NCBI GenBank assembly: GCA_963922205.1
Contig: CAWUHX010000172.1
Coordinates: 711,539-775,538 of the forward strand
Source of the DNA: Romanomermis culicivorax
Taxonomy: Eukaryota; Nematoda; Enoplea; Mermithida; Mermithidae
Length of the DNA stretch: 64,000 nucleotides
Reading direction: 5' to 3'
The translations under genes were made by a program, and so were the position numbers. The notes below the pieces were generated by a model. The model ran no database searches. It was not told where the DNA came from and worked only from the letters and a program-made list of their open reading frames with translations. Within the stretch, counting starts at the first letter, position 1. Each line of letters begins with the position of its first letter. Below are positions 12,252 through 25,100 of the stretch, piece by piece.

Positions 12252-12924
12252 CTTTCCTTTTCTTATGTACATGAAATAATATGAGAACGCTTACACGATG
12301 GTTTTATCGTAAAAATTTTTACACGATAATTTCTAACGCTCTGACTTGCTGTCAAATTTTCCATGACCTATGGTGTGTAGCAAAAAAGTTGAACCATACA
12401 AAATTGTAGTTGTTGGTTTCTGGTTTCATCTTTACAGGCATTCCAAGTTCGAACCAAACATATTTTTTTGGCAAAAGGGTGCTTGACTCCATGTAAAATT
12501 CTGGCTGTCCCACAGGATTCAAAGTATTATTTTGAATAATGTTTTTTGAACGAGATCCATCGATCGATACAACTAAGTCGTGTTTTGGGAAAACAATATT
12601 TTTCAGTGCCTAGTCCATCAAGGAGTGAGAATCCTGCAGCTTCGTTAGTTAAGAGTGAGCATCGTGTTCTAAGTTGCAAAAGCCGCTATTTGGTTGGGGT
12701 CGAAGATTTTGTGGGTGTAGTCAAAACACTTCAAACACATCCTCCTACAACGTACTCTAACTTAACCTGCATCCCATCCTGTCACCAATCTTCTTTTTGC
12801 AAGCTAACTCTGATCTACAAAAAATTCCTACCTGTGCTACACGATGAAATAACTGCTTTTACTTTCATTTTTTGTCATTCTCCATCGCCGAGGCCAGAAA
12901 TCGATTGGACTGCGAAGACAAAAA

Positions 12925-13125
12925 ACTAACACTGTCGTCAAAATCGTTTACACAAAGCTGTTATTCTAAAATTTCTTACTTCAAAAATTTTTAGAGGTTA
13001 TTTAAATGTGCTCACAAATTTTTGGTCCTATGTGGTATTTGGTCGAGTAGAAAATCATAAAAATATGAAATCCGGAACTTGCTTTCCACTTTCATTATTT
13101 ATAAGAAGAAAACCGACTACAGTTG
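12925..13125 (+). repeat. Dispersed repeat E, copy
   Basis: Shows 'gtcgtcaaaatcgtttacac', 'gctcacaaattt', 'gtagaaaatcataaaaatat', 'cttgctttccacttt' and 'agaaaaccgactac', in the same order as the 29695-29895 copy. Substitutions are scattered, so the copies are independent old insertions. Confidence 0.65.
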
Positions 13126-13660
13126 ATTTTCTTATACCTAATGCTGAAGACCGAAAACTCTGGCGTTCATATTGCAATGTAGCACCCGCTAGACTATTTT
13201 TGCCACCGAATTTACTCGGCCAGCTAACAACTGGTTGGACAATGATAAAGTAGTGAAAACAACTTGAGAGTTATCTCGTCAAAAAGGGATGTTAGCTGAG
13301 CTCTATAGAAAGATCATTAAACTAGAAAAAAAATTTGTTGCTAGGCAGTCGGTGGTGTCAGACAAAGACATAAATCGTAATAATATTTATATTCTGTCAA
13401 GGTTAGAAAGTCCATAACCATTGCACTAATATTTTTGACTGATAATTAGGTAGGTCCACTTTTTTCATTTCTAAGCCATCATCAGTTCGGCTATAACTTA
13501 TCGATCTTTGAAACAACCTCACCGATTTTTTCAATTCTCGAAAAAGATTTTATGGACAAAGTTCACAATTTTTCGAGCAACGTTACGACCTACACACATA
13601 TTTTCACTACATTTTATATGAAAATACTCTACACAACTATACTCCATTCATTTTTGAAAT

Positions 13661-13722
13661 GATCGATGCAGCGATCCGATGAAAGTGCAGCGATCCCATG
13701 ATGCAGCGATCCCATGAAAAAG
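13661..13722 (+). repeat. Short tandem repeat, unit ~ tgcagcgatcccatga
   Basis: Three imperfect copies of 'gcagcgatcc(c/g)atga' occur in a row with variable 'aaag' linkers. It is a small local expansion with no partner elsewhere in the window. Confidence 0.7.
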
Positions 13723-15448
13723 TGAGTTTAATACGGAGAAAAACTAGTAATGGCTTATTACAGTGATGAATGGAAGAATTTTTTCGACATTGAGCGACGG
13801 ACCAAAAAAAGCTTTCCTTCAATAACCTGGTTGTAGTCAAATTTTTTCGAGCAAGGGTCACTTTCAGTAAGCATCACCTTGCGGTCCGATAATCTAGCAA
13901 AAATTAACCTGAATTTTAAATATATTGTTGAATTTTCGACGCTGATTATTATGCTAACAATCATTTTACACAAAAATCATTTCTCACTGTGTAACGGGCA
14001 TATGGAGTTTCAAACATTTGCATAAAACGGCAGAAAATGGTTAATGTTGCATATTCACATACCGTTCAACCAGTTTGTATCATTTTTTGTTCGGGTTTTT
14101 TAAATGATAGAGCAGATGTTGTGCTATAGCTATATATCATATTCAATGCAAAAAAATGTTTCTTGATCTTTTTCTGGACAAAACAACACAGAAACTTCAG
14201 GATTTACCTATTAAAATTGTGCATATTTTGGCCTACAGTAGTCCACATATGTTAGTGCCGAACTCTATTTTTTCAGTTCAAAGAGCAACCATATGCCGAC
14301 CTTCAATGGGCCAAAAATAAGGAAAATAAAAGTACTGCTTATTGAGCTGAATGCTTCAAAGTACATCATGCATAACATTGTAATTTTGGTCAAAATAAGT
14401 ATTGCTAAAAGCATGAATGCATTAGGGAGGTCCGCACCCCAAACAGATTTTGATAGACCCCTAGCAGATTTGATCACGACGATGAAGGAAAATTAGAAAA
14501 ATTGGAGAGAAAGATCTTTACCGAGAAATTTGACGTTTTTCAACTGCATAGTTACAGCATACTCGGTGAACATTTCCTTATGACATTGAACCTACTTTGT
14601 TTTCGCTGCGTCCATTAACTTAATTTAAATGGGCTACAGTTATGACAGTGGCTAGGCACTAGACTAAGCTGGCCAAATTGACTTTCAATCTTTAAATCAA
14701 CTAGTTGAAGCCTGATAAAAATTAATGAAGTAAATTTTTACCCGACATTTCTCGGAGTTATGTTGAACTTTTCAGAACACATTTGTAGTCTTTCCGTCCC
14801 ATCGACCCATACGTTCAAGTTTTCAGCATTTCTATACGTATTTTATTTCTTATGAAATATAAATGTAACGAGATAAATTCATTTACGAATATTAAAATTA
14901 TACGTATATGAGGAAACAAATTTAAAAACATAGTAGCCAATCATACAATTCAACGACCATAACAGATAATGTAAGGCTACAAGAAAACGCAAGTTTTTTT
15001 GCAGGGGTCCTGCCAGCCGTTCATGGCTCAATTATGCGACATCGGTAACTGGAATAATCGCATTTATGAGCCGAATCCCGAAATGTGAAGAGGTTATGAT
15101 GAGAAAGCCAAAAGTTTGAATCAGGAGGAGTAATATGAAAGTGAATAGATAAATTTTCAATTTTCGTGGTCAGATTCACAACATTCGCAGGCAAGGATGT
15201 TGACTGAAGCTTCATATGAGGTTTTTATAATCTTCAGATTTTTATTCTAATTTTATACCCACATGCTATATTTGACTCCGCTACTCCAGATTGTATGTTC
15301 TGCCTGGCTAATGGCGTGAATTTTTGCATGCAACGTTTCCTACAAATCTAACTTCTGTACTTTGCCTCATGTGATTCGACCCCTAAGTAAATAATTCATC
15401 ATTTCCTACTTATGTTGACAAGTACAATTGTTGCCAAGAATTTTCATT

Positions 15449-17591
15449 TCACTTCAGGAGCGACTTTTGTTGGTCTTTCTGACTATTCTTCTCGATATTG
15501 TACATGAAGGAGGCGGCGATAACGATCGTTGCGCCCAATATGAAATAGCTATAAAATGAGAATGAAAACTATATTAAACTAAATAAAAATAAAAAAACTC
15601 CGCGACGGAAGAAATGTGAAGATTTTCTACTACTTACTGTTCTGCAAAAAGTTGCATGTCAAGTTAAGATTATTATTCTTTTGGTTTTCGCTGCGACTCA
15701 TTTCAAAAATCACGAACTATATGACGAACATATTTAAAAATTTCAGAATAGGCTATTTTCCCACACTATCCTATTTGTGACAGGATTTTCAAGGTTATTG
15801 AACTTTTCCATCTCCGAAATTGGACAATCCGAATAAAGTAGATTTACAATAAGTTTTTCTCTGTAAAGAAACAACTTACAATGAAGGCTCGAAGTCGCCC
15901 AACAAGAAATAAGACAGAATACTCGACAGAATGATCGACAGCGACGTTGCGAAGCCTTTCAAAATATTGTCGGCGTATTTAACAACTAATCCAATAATCA
16001 AACCGCCACACGCCTAGAAAGAAAATGATATAAACGTGATTATGAATCGTACATGTAATTGGGAGATGAAGTGTCATAAGACCCCAGAAATTGTCCGCCA
16101 TATGGCACGCCTTCAAGATTTGCCAATCACACGGCTGAAATGGGCCAGCCATGGGAACCGATATGTCAATTTTTTATAATAAATTGGTTATTTTTCATGA
16201 AAAACCCGTTAAAAATGTCAATTTTTCGTCGCTTCGCGCCATAAATAGATATTTACGGACGAGCGCCTGCGTTGTACGAATTCCATGCCCCCTTAGAATT
16301 ATTGGAAATCGATTCCCCTAGATCTGAAAGCTCCATTACATGAATATTATGAATTGTGCCTTTAGTATTAAACAAATTACTTGCAGAACTATGAGGAACC
16401 ATACTAAAGCGTTGTAACCTTGGAAAAATCCGTTCGCTTTAATAAGCTCGAAATCGGAAAAGAAAACGGCGCCAAAGCCGAACCATATGCTGAAGAACGC
16501 TGAATAGGGCAATAATTACGGGCGCCAGCGTTGCAAGAATTTTACAATAAAATGAAGACAATGGATAGGTAAGAAAAGCTAGAATTTAACTAACCTAATT
16601 GTAAATTTCTCATCCACACCGAGGTATTCGTAGTTTTTAGAATCTTTTCGAAATAAACACCAGAAAACCCGCTCGACAAACACGAAAATACTATGCACGT
16701 AAAACCAATCGTTTTATCGTAAGCGGTCAAAATGTTCGGTTTGTCGTTCTGACCGCTAGGCATCTGAAAGAGATGAGAATGGTTCGGCACGTAAAACATT
16801 TCTAAAGCTAGAATAAACGTAAATCACGATTCCGGTTGTCCACCAGAAACTAAGAAAACGTATTCTCCTAAAAATATGTCAATATTTTTTGCATAATGCA
16901 GATATAATTTTCTCAAATTTTCGTTTTTTTTTCAAGTTTGGAACGAAAATTTGAACAAAATTTTGGATTTTTGAACTTTGGAAAAACTGATAGTCGGTCG
17001 CTAACCTGAACGAAGGCGACGCCTATCGTAAGTAGAAAAAGTGATAACCATTTAATACCGTCCAATTTCTTTCCCAATAAGATGACGGAGAACATAGCCG
17101 TCGTCAATATTTTCATTTGGTAGGTGACCTGAAATGATTTACAGGCAACGAAGAAAGATAACATGCAAAAAACGATTATACTTGATACGTCGCGGCGTCT
17201 AAGTGGGATAAGGCTAGGAATAGTAAATTGTTTTGGACGACGTAAAGCACGGCCGGTACAGCTACTTTAAGGCTTTCGTATGGTTTCTTTATAGCTTCAT
17301 TATCTATGGCTCTGACGGTATGTCTCAGAGACATTTCTAGAAGATAATCTCTTTGGTTTCAGTCATGAACAGCAAATACGACTTACTATTTTCTTTGTAT
17401 AAAACGGCGAGGCACGTGATAATTTTCACTACTTCGGACAAAACGATGGCAGTTGATGATAAATATCTAGGACCGTCGACTTTGGCGGTCCTCGAATAAC
17501 GCAAAGTCAATATTAATACCGTCGTCTGCGTCATCAATAGGAACAAATTTAAGTATTTGTAATAAGCTTTCGAAGACGTGGAAGCTCCCAT
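15449..17591 (-). CDS. SLC35A3-like UDP-GlcNAc/UDP-galactose transporter, seven exons
   Basis: Exons on the minus strand are 17591-17387, 17336-17182, 17128-17006, 16763-16595, 16499-16381, 16013-15880 and 15548-15449. They join in phase to 334 residues, close to the usual 320-350 of the family. Such proteins are Golgi/ER antiporters that exchange nucleotide sugars for UMP to supply glycosylation. Family hallmarks appear in order: [72 protein letters not shown], and [29 protein letters not shown] and NGFFQGYN favour the SLC35A3 branch. The start is placed at the Met before [15 protein letters not shown]. The frame is open 53 codons further upstream, but that segment is not family-like. All introns are GT-AG. 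Repeat D sits in intron 5. Exact substrate is inferred. Confidence 0.93.
16090..16245 (+). repeat. Dispersed repeat D, copy 2
   Basis: Matches 10920-11110 in the same orientation, ending in the same 'aaaaatgtcaatttttcg' and 'cttcgcgcc' blocks. It lies within intron 5 of the transporter gene. Confidence 0.55.
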
Positions 17592-18045
17592 TGTTCTATA
17601 CTCGCAAGTTACAATGGCTAATTCTGTTAAACGGATAACGAAATAATAGGTAGGTACAATAAACGGAGTACCGTAAGGTTGGGTAACGTTATAAATTCTA
17701 ATTACGTAACGACAGTTGGCAAAACTAGTAGAGACATAAGTGCATATCAAATGAATCAGGCTAATAAAGGGTGTGCTGATCAGGCTAATAAAGGGTAGTG
17801 TGCTGATGTTACCAGCTAGAGTGTGCCATCAATCAGTTAGAAGAAGACTAAAAAAATCAGCAAGAAACTATTTTCCATAAACTTGGGCAATAATGAAATT
17901 TTATCATTTTCAAGCTAAAAACAAACAACAAGAATCGAAAATCAGACATTCCACTAAAATTTTCAATCCTAGCAGCAAGAACTCTTGCAGTTGAGTAGAG
18001 GGCAAAAATTACTTTATTTACGAAATCGTATCATCACTTTCGAAC

Positions 18046-18268
18046 AGACAGTCAAAAACTATTATCACAAATGAATGTAGAGTATAAAATATTGGCAGAA
18101 ACCTTAGCAGAACTACTAAAAAAGAACTTAAAACACATTATACATGAGAATCAGAAAGGCTTTGTACCAGCTAGATATATTGGCGGGCCTATAAGGTGTC
18201 TGCTAGACTTGATCGAATACTATGGGAACAGAGATGACAGTGGATATCTAATATCACTCAAAATCAGA
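18046..18268 (+). pseudogene. LINE reverse-transcriptase fragment
   Basis: The frame reads MNVEYKILAETLAELLKKNL, then IIHENQKGFVPARYIGG, then RCLLDLIEYYGNRDDSGYL. This is the fingers/palm order of non-LTR reverse transcriptases (NxDYKIlak...L, IIhpdQ.GFv.gR.I..n, SGyLlsLD). The frame runs into unrelated G-rich repeat just where the first catalytic block (LDFEKAFD-like) should follow, so the fragment is inactive. It is not contiguous with the LINE endonuclease fragment at 31830-33240, which could be a related family. Confidence 0.8.
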
Positions 18269-18312
18269 CAACCCCATGGGGAGGGGTATGAGGGGGGTAT
18301 TATCCCTACCTG
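18269..18312 (+). repeat. G-rich repeat terminus, copy 1
   Basis: Module 'accccatggggaggggtatg' followed by 'aggggggtattatccctacc'. It recurs at 63958-64000 and, inverted, at 35511-35556. It always begins after 'aga' or 'agag' and looks like the end of a transposon family. Here it truncates the LINE fragment. Confidence 0.75.
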
Positions 18313-18555
18313 AAGTCCTTAACACTGATGACTGGTTGCCTAATTTTGAGACAAAATGACGCGTTTAGTGGACATTTAGCTACACTACCCCCGAAAATTT
18401 TCAATTTTACCCCTACCTAAAAAATTTAACCTTGGAGACCTCTGCTCAAAATGATTAATTTTGACAATTTTCAATCAAAATTATTGATTAAAATAACAAA
18501 AATTCACAAATTATGAATGAATCAAAATTCGCATTTTTTATAACATTTTCTTCAA

Positions 18556-20400
18556 ATTTTGACCTGAAATTTTCGAAAAAGCTGAGATTTCTAACATATG
18601 TTCGAAATGTAAATTTTTTAAATTCCTCATTTAAGCTCAAATTATGATGGATTTTCATCGAAAAATTATAATATTTACAATTTTCGATTAATGTCGAATA
18701 AAAATTACAATTTTTTGATGAACCTTGATTTTGAATTGAAATTTCGGAATTCTAATTTAAATTGGTCATATTTAATAAGAAAAATTTTTCTGTGATTTTC
18801 GCTGTTTTAAGATAAGCAAAAATGTTTGGAAAATTGATTCAAAATCAATATTTTGTGAATAAAAAATTTCCCTCCCAAAAATTCTAAATTTGAATTTAAA
18901 GTTTTTTTTCATTAAAATTTGATAAATTTTGAATTAAAATTTAAAAAAAACTTCAAAAAGACTAGAAATTCGTTATTTTCGAACTGTTCTTTAAAATTTT
19001 CCAAAATTTAAGTTTCTTAAATTTCTAATTCTAAGTAAAATTTCCGGGGAATTTTCATGCGAAAATCACACTTTTTCGAATTTTTGTAGACTTTCCAGTC
19101 CAAGTTTCGAAAAAAACATTGAAACTTGCCTGGAAAAAAACTCATATTTTGATGAATTTTCATCCGAAAATTTACTTTTTCCCAAAGTTTTGATCTATTT
19201 TAAATTGAAATTCTAATTTTTAAATAGTATTTAATAAGTTTTGATTTGAAATTGAAAAAAATCAAAATTTAAAATCACACCCGTCATATTCAAGCAAAAA
19301 TTCAATCTCTAGTGATTTTTAGAACAATATTCTGATGAATTTTGCTAAAAAAATGATCATGTATTTATTGGATAGATATTTTGGAATTTTTGGATTAAAA
19401 GATCGAATAATTTTATGTATTGCACAATTTGACCTGAACTTTGCGAAAAAATTGAAATTTTTCAAATTTTTTCAAAATTTCGATTTTTTTAAATTTCTTA
19501 TTCTATGTAAAACTTCCACAAATTTTCATCGAAGTTTTTTTCTGAAAACTCTAATGAATTTTAGATTGAAATGTCAAAAAAATAATTCAAAATTTTAATT
19601 TAACTTGGTCATATTTAACAAACAAAGTGTATTATTTGTGATTTCCGCTTTTTTACATTTTAAATGTCCTCAGAATAGGCAAAAATGTTTGAAAAATTAT
19701 TTAAAAATCAATATTTTGTAAAGAAAAATTTCCTTCGCAAAAATTCTAAATTTAAATTTTAAATTATTTTCATTAAAGTTTGATAAATTTTGAATAATAA
19801 TTTAGAAAAAATTAAAAAAATAGAAATTCGTGATTTTTGAACTGTTTTTGACAAATTTTCAAAATTTCAGTTTGTTAAATTTCTCATTCGAAGTAAGATT
19901 TTCAGAAATTTTTCGGTAAAAATCATGGATTTTTTGTAGACTTTCCAGTCTATAACTTTCAAAAAAACATTGAAACTTGCCTGGAAAAAACTCAAATTTT
20001 GATGAATTTTCACCCGAAAATTTGTTTTTTCCCAAAATTTTGATCAATTTTAAATTGAAATTTCAATTTATAAATAATGTTTGATAAGTTTTAATTTGAA
20101 ATTGGAAAAAAAAATCAAAATTCAAATTCAGACCCGTCATATTGAAGCAAAAATTTAATCTCTAGTGATTTTTTGAACAATATTTTGATGAATTTGGCCA
20201 AAAAAATGATCATGTATTTATTGGGTTTTGGAATTTCTGTAATAAAAATTCGAATATTTCAATATAATTGCTCAATTTGACCTTAACTTTGCGAGAAAAT
20301 TGAAATTTTTGAAATTTTTCCAAAATTTCAATTTCTTGAAATTCTTTATTCTAAGCGAAACTTCCACAAGTTTTCATCGAAATTTTTTCAATAAACTTTG
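18556..20400 (+). repeat. Long AT-rich tandem repeat, period ~860 bp
   Basis: Two near-complete copies and a partial third. Landmarks repeat in order: 'tttgacctgaa' (18556, 19437; 'tttgaccttaa' at 20277), 'tagaaattcg' (18963, 19821), 'gacccgtcatatt' and 'aaaaaaatgatcatgtattt'. The copies have diverged in substitutions and homopolymer length. The content is almost pure A/T words with AAATTT and AATTTT, and no ORF is conserved between copies. Confidence 0.8.
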
Positions 20401-22190
20401 ACGAATCTCGGATGTTAAAAAATCGAGTCTTAAAATTCTGTGTAAACACAATTTTATTTAGTAGAGCAAAAAACGAAAGCAGAGAAGAAAGAGTGTGAGT
20501 AAAGAGCATAATATCGGGCTGAGCCTTGTCTACTTTGACCATGGTTTTTGGTCGTAAAAAAATTGAGAAATTGTAAGTCTTTTGGTTTTCTTTAGGCGCA
20601 CCGAAAAAAATCAGGTGTCACGAATAAAAATCATTTGATGCAGTAATCACAACAAACGTATTCAAAAACTATAACTTGCACATCAAAATTTGTTGGACTT
20701 TTTCGGGCTTTTGAAAAATAGGTCGGCCCGGCCTGAGAATTTTTTCAGGCAGCCCGAAGCCTGTATTTCAGACCGGGTTTTCGAGCTTGGATTCAGACCC
20801 TACAATAGATCCTTCACGTAAAAGTACGCATTTTTAAGTGAATTGAACATTAAAAAAAATTGATATATCATGAATTCAATTCCTCGTTTTTCAATCGAAG
20901 TTAACAGCTTTAAAATGTGACTTATAGAAATATTGTGAAAAATTGTCTGGAATCGATTCAGAGCCTTTGGAGTGGGTATATGTATAAAAATTTGCTACTG
21001 TACTACTACTGATTTAGGATTTATTATGTTAAAGATTTAAGGATTTTTATTTGAGATCGCTGAACGGGGCAAAGTTGATATTATTGTTAACATCAATACA
21101 AATGATAAATGAGGGCAGTTTAAAAAATTTTGATTCTGTGCAAGCTATTTGTCACCCAAAATTATATTACATCACGACAAACGTTCAATGATGTGACGTT
21201 TGATCTAAGGCAATTTGTTACATTCACATCGACCTGGATATCAACTGACAACTACTTTATATATTTAAAGTTCATAGTTGTTTTGGTTAATTATACATAT
21301 ATTTTATGTATTTGTAGTTTTATCATTTGCAGTTACTCAATGTTTCACCATTTCAGTTTTAAATAGTTTCAACTAATAATATATCAGCTTGTTCACTCAC
21401 AGAATTGAATTTCTTGTCGACAAAAGTTACATTCTTTTCATAAATTTCTACATCATTAACACAATATGGAATCTGTTTGCAAAAAATTAAAAGTTTTGAT
21501 GGATAAAAGGAAATTCAGTTTTAAAATCTGTGAACTTCAAACGAAAAGTGTTAATCTTTTCTTGAAATATTACTTTTTGCTAAAATATTCAATTTACTTA
21601 TAAAAATGGTTACTTTCCATTAAGGATTTAATTTTGCGAAAAAGTCTGTACATATACTTCATGTCGAAAAAGTTATATTCACATTTTTTGTGCAAAATTT
21701 CTTTTTGCAACCAGAATTAAAACAATCTCAAACAAATTTTTAATTTCGAGAACGTAAATTGTATTACCATAAATCCCTGTGTGTAGGCACCACCTTTTCA
21801 CCAAAAAACGTTGAGAAAATAGAGGTGATTTACAAAGAGTTGATCCAAAAAATAGGTGCTGCTTATAAATGAGTTGACTTTATACGCGAGAATTACAGTT
21901 GTTGTGAGGAAAATTGAAATTTTTATGAACAAACTGATGTATGCATACTAATTCATGTAACAGAAATGAAATCACAAAATTGTATTAGTACGAGTATTTA
22001 TTATCAACAGACATACTTGACAAGTAGACTATAGTTAAATCGAACTTTCAATGAACTGTTAGTTAAGCATGTACCCCATTCAAAACTTTGTCTATCAATT
22101 TTATTACTTGAATTTTAATTTTTCAGGATCGGTTTGATCGGATACAAAAAAATTTAAAATGGTTCACATTATACTACTATAGTGGCAGAG
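20401..22190. other. AT-rich interval, nothing recognised
   Basis: Low GC and stop-rich in all frames. No splice-supported exon, RNA gene or clear repeat partner was identified. Confidence 0.4.
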
Positions 22191-22440
22191 CGTGGCTCTT
22201 GCGAACATTGGCTTTGTTTCAGAAAATTTCACATCACACTTTAAGCAGGCACTGGGTTACGTTTGGTGGTTCAGGGCTTTTTCAGAAGTAAGAAAGGTGG
22301 ACATAAGGGGCTTCTTATCCACTATTTGGAACTGGTTGGAAATTACCCACTGTCTTCAACATAGCGTTGCGATATTTGAATATTACTTGCGTTTTTTCAT
22401 TTCGGTATCATGGTTTACTGTAGCAAAATTTTTCAAATTC
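22191..22440 (+). pseudogene. Possible polycystin/TRP-like channel exon or fragment
   Basis: An open stretch reads EVRKVDIRGFLSTIWNWLEI followed by HSVAIFEYYLR. This resembles the helix of polycystin-family channels, where a conserved 'E(I/V)RK...G..F...WNWLEl' precedes a hydrophobic segment. A TTTTTCAG acceptor just before 'aagtaagaaagg' could start an exon there. No neighbouring exon with polycystin character was found and the downstream frame is unconvincing, so this may be a relic. It could also be chance similarity. Confidence 0.35.
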
Positions 22441-22834
22441 CTCTAGAATACGAAACTCTTCAGAATGATTCATCTCATTTGGCGTGGGTTAGATTACGTC
22501 TTACTGATCTCTATCACACGAAACTTAGATTTTCTGGTCGGAAAAAGAATGCTGATTCAACATCAACTTTTTTCTTTTTCAAAAGTGTAGTATTTTTACA
22601 GCTATCTGTTCCGGAATACGAACTGTTCAATTACCACCCGAATCGACGTGGACTCACGAATCACTGAAATTTACCATCTAATTCATTAACTTGAGCAGAA
22701 AAATATTTTAGCTCGATTTTAGACAATCAAAGCCCGAAATTTTGCAGCGCTCTGCGCCAATACTGTAAAGTATTCACAAAGCTCTCAAATTTTGTGGCAC
22801 ATAAACAATCGGTTGCAAACACTGCTTTTTCTCT

Positions 22835-25100
22835 TCAAATAGTGCTTTTTTGATGCATTTTAGAGGGTTATGAAAATTTTGCGGCGCTTCGAGCCGATTA
22901 TAAATTTAACAATCATTATTATTTATTACGTAGCTCAAGCGCAGCTTTTAACACGTCCACCTTCACTTATCAGATAATTTTGAATAGTTTTGATCATCTT
23001 GAACGTATAATTTTATGTTTTAATTGGTAATCTCCAATATTTTGTCTTGATTTTAATGACGATTTTTCGAAACATATTTTGAGAAAGATGAACACGTCAT
23101 TTCTAGAAACTTTTTTAAGCGACCATTTCTTTCTTAACGTAAAATGAATTCAAAAGCTTCATGAAGGTCGTTTTCGAAATTTTCTACCCTTCTTTCTTAT
23201 TCACATCTTTTCGGCAAAATTCATCAAAGTTTAGGAATAAATTACTGGTTTTGAACTTTTTCAAATGATAAAATTCCAGAAATTACGACTTTTGGACAAA
23301 AAATTCAAATCTGCTTCTGGAAATAAATATTCGGAAAATCGATTTTCCAGCGTCGCAAAATACCCAAAAAAATTTTCCCGGCGCGAATTTTGGACTCTCC
23401 ACTTGTCTTAATAGAGAATTTATCAGTCGATTTCTCCTGTAATTCGAAGTCATTATGCTCTTGGATCGTTTGCTGGAAAACTTTTTACACAATACCTGTA
23501 AATTAGACTTAAAACTCAAAATTTTCAATTTTTTCATCAAATTTAATGAATTAACGGCTCTAAAAACACTAGAAGGTTTGAAAAAGCTCAAAAACACTTC
23601 AATAAAGCGTCTATGAGGATTGGGAAAAATAGGGGAAAAGATTTTGACCTTGTTTTCTCCTTTGGGGAAAAGGCCGGCAAGGGCCGTTCTTAGGGTTTAA
23701 GCGGCCCGGGCGAAGTTGGGTTTAGCGGCCCTCAATTTTTTCAATACATGATTTACTACTTTTTACCAGTGTTTCTTTGTGCACGGCTATTTGTGCCAAT
23801 TGACACAAGAGGTCGAAAAAATTGTGTATAAATTAATAAATTAATTTAGGTAATAAATCGTGCAAAAACAGAAAAAATGCATTAATTTTATGTAGAGATC
23901 GTGCCAACCTATTTTTCAGCCAACCATGTTAGTAAAATAAGAAAAAACTACAAGAAAACGGATCCAAAAATTTTTTTCGGTTCAGGGGGGTGGTGCTCAA
24001 AATTAAGTATTTTTCCAAACAAAATCAAAAAAATTTTCAAAAATTAAAAATCGCCGGAATTTCAAACAATTTACACTTCATCAGTTTAATTTTAATGTAT
24101 TTCTCAACGTTGTGAAGGTTCATTTTCCAGCGTTTTAGAAAGTGAAAATCCAAAAAATTTTCCGGCGATACGCGCCGGACCAACTAAATAAAATTAGATG
24201 ATTCTAATCGGAACCACACAAATGTTAATGTCGGATCACTGTTTCCCCCCCCCCCCCGGGCCTTTTCCCCAAATGGGGAAAGGGGTCAAAATTTTTTCCC
24301 CATTTTCCCGAAGTCGTTGTTTTCGCTTTAAAATGTTCACAGACGCTTTATTTAGGTGTTTTTGAGCCTTTTAAAGCCTTCTGGTGTTTTCAGACCCGTT
24401 AATTCATTAAAATTGAGGAAAAAATTGAAATTTTCGAGTTCAAAGTTTGATCTACAAGCATTGGTACAAACTTTCAAGCAAACTATCCAAAAGCATAATG
24501 ACTTTGAATTACATGAGAAATCGATGGTTAAGTCCTCTATGATGACAAGTGAGAACCCAAAAGGGATATTAATTTTTTGGGTATTGATATTCTGCGACGC
24601 TAGAAAATCAATTTTCCGAACATTTATTTCAAGAATTAGATTTGAATTTTGTGTTCAAAAGTCGTAATTTCTAGGATTTTACTTGAAAAATTTTAATACC
24701 AGTATAATTTATTTGTAACCTCTCAGGTACTTGGTCGAAAATATATGAGTAAGCAGAGTATAAATTTCCGAAAGATATTTCCATGAAGCATTTGAATATA
24801 TTCTACGTTAAAAAAGAAATAATTGCATCAAAAAGCTTAGACTTGACGTATTGATCTTTCTCAAAAGGAAAAAATGCGAATCTTCATCAAATATCATGAT
24901 AAAATATTGAAGATTACCAATGAAAACATGAGACAATACGTTCAAGATGATGAAAACTATTATAGATTATATGATAAATGAAGGTAGACATGCTAAAAGC
25001 CGCGCCTGAGCTAAGTAATGCATAATAATGATTATTAAAGTTATAATCGGCGCGAAGCGCCGGAAAATTTTGAGATTATGACCTTCTAAAATGCACCAAA
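22835..25100. repeat. Large foldback palindrome (~850-bp arms, ~560-bp spacer)
   Basis: The left arm (about 22835-23690) is the imperfect reverse complement of the right arm (about 24250-25100). Paired landmarks include 'aaagcgtctatgagg' with 'cacagacgcttta', 'cgttcaagatgat' with its complement, 'aaaagccgcgcctgagct' with 'agctcaagcgcagctttta', and the terminal 'cggcgcgaagcgccgg'-like blocks. The spacer has its own copies of the 26750-26880 repeat, inverted, and a C13 run at about 24246. There is no transposase. It is probably a foldback transposon. Confidence 0.8.

Larger units (their letters stand above)
12252..15448. other. Intergenic region between homeobox and transporter genes
   Basis: This 3.2-kb gap has no convincing gene. 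It holds a copy of dispersed repeat E (12925-13125) and a small GCAGCGATCCC tandem repeat (13661-13722). The remaining open frames are short, lack matching splice sites and show no familiar motifs. Confidence 0.5.
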
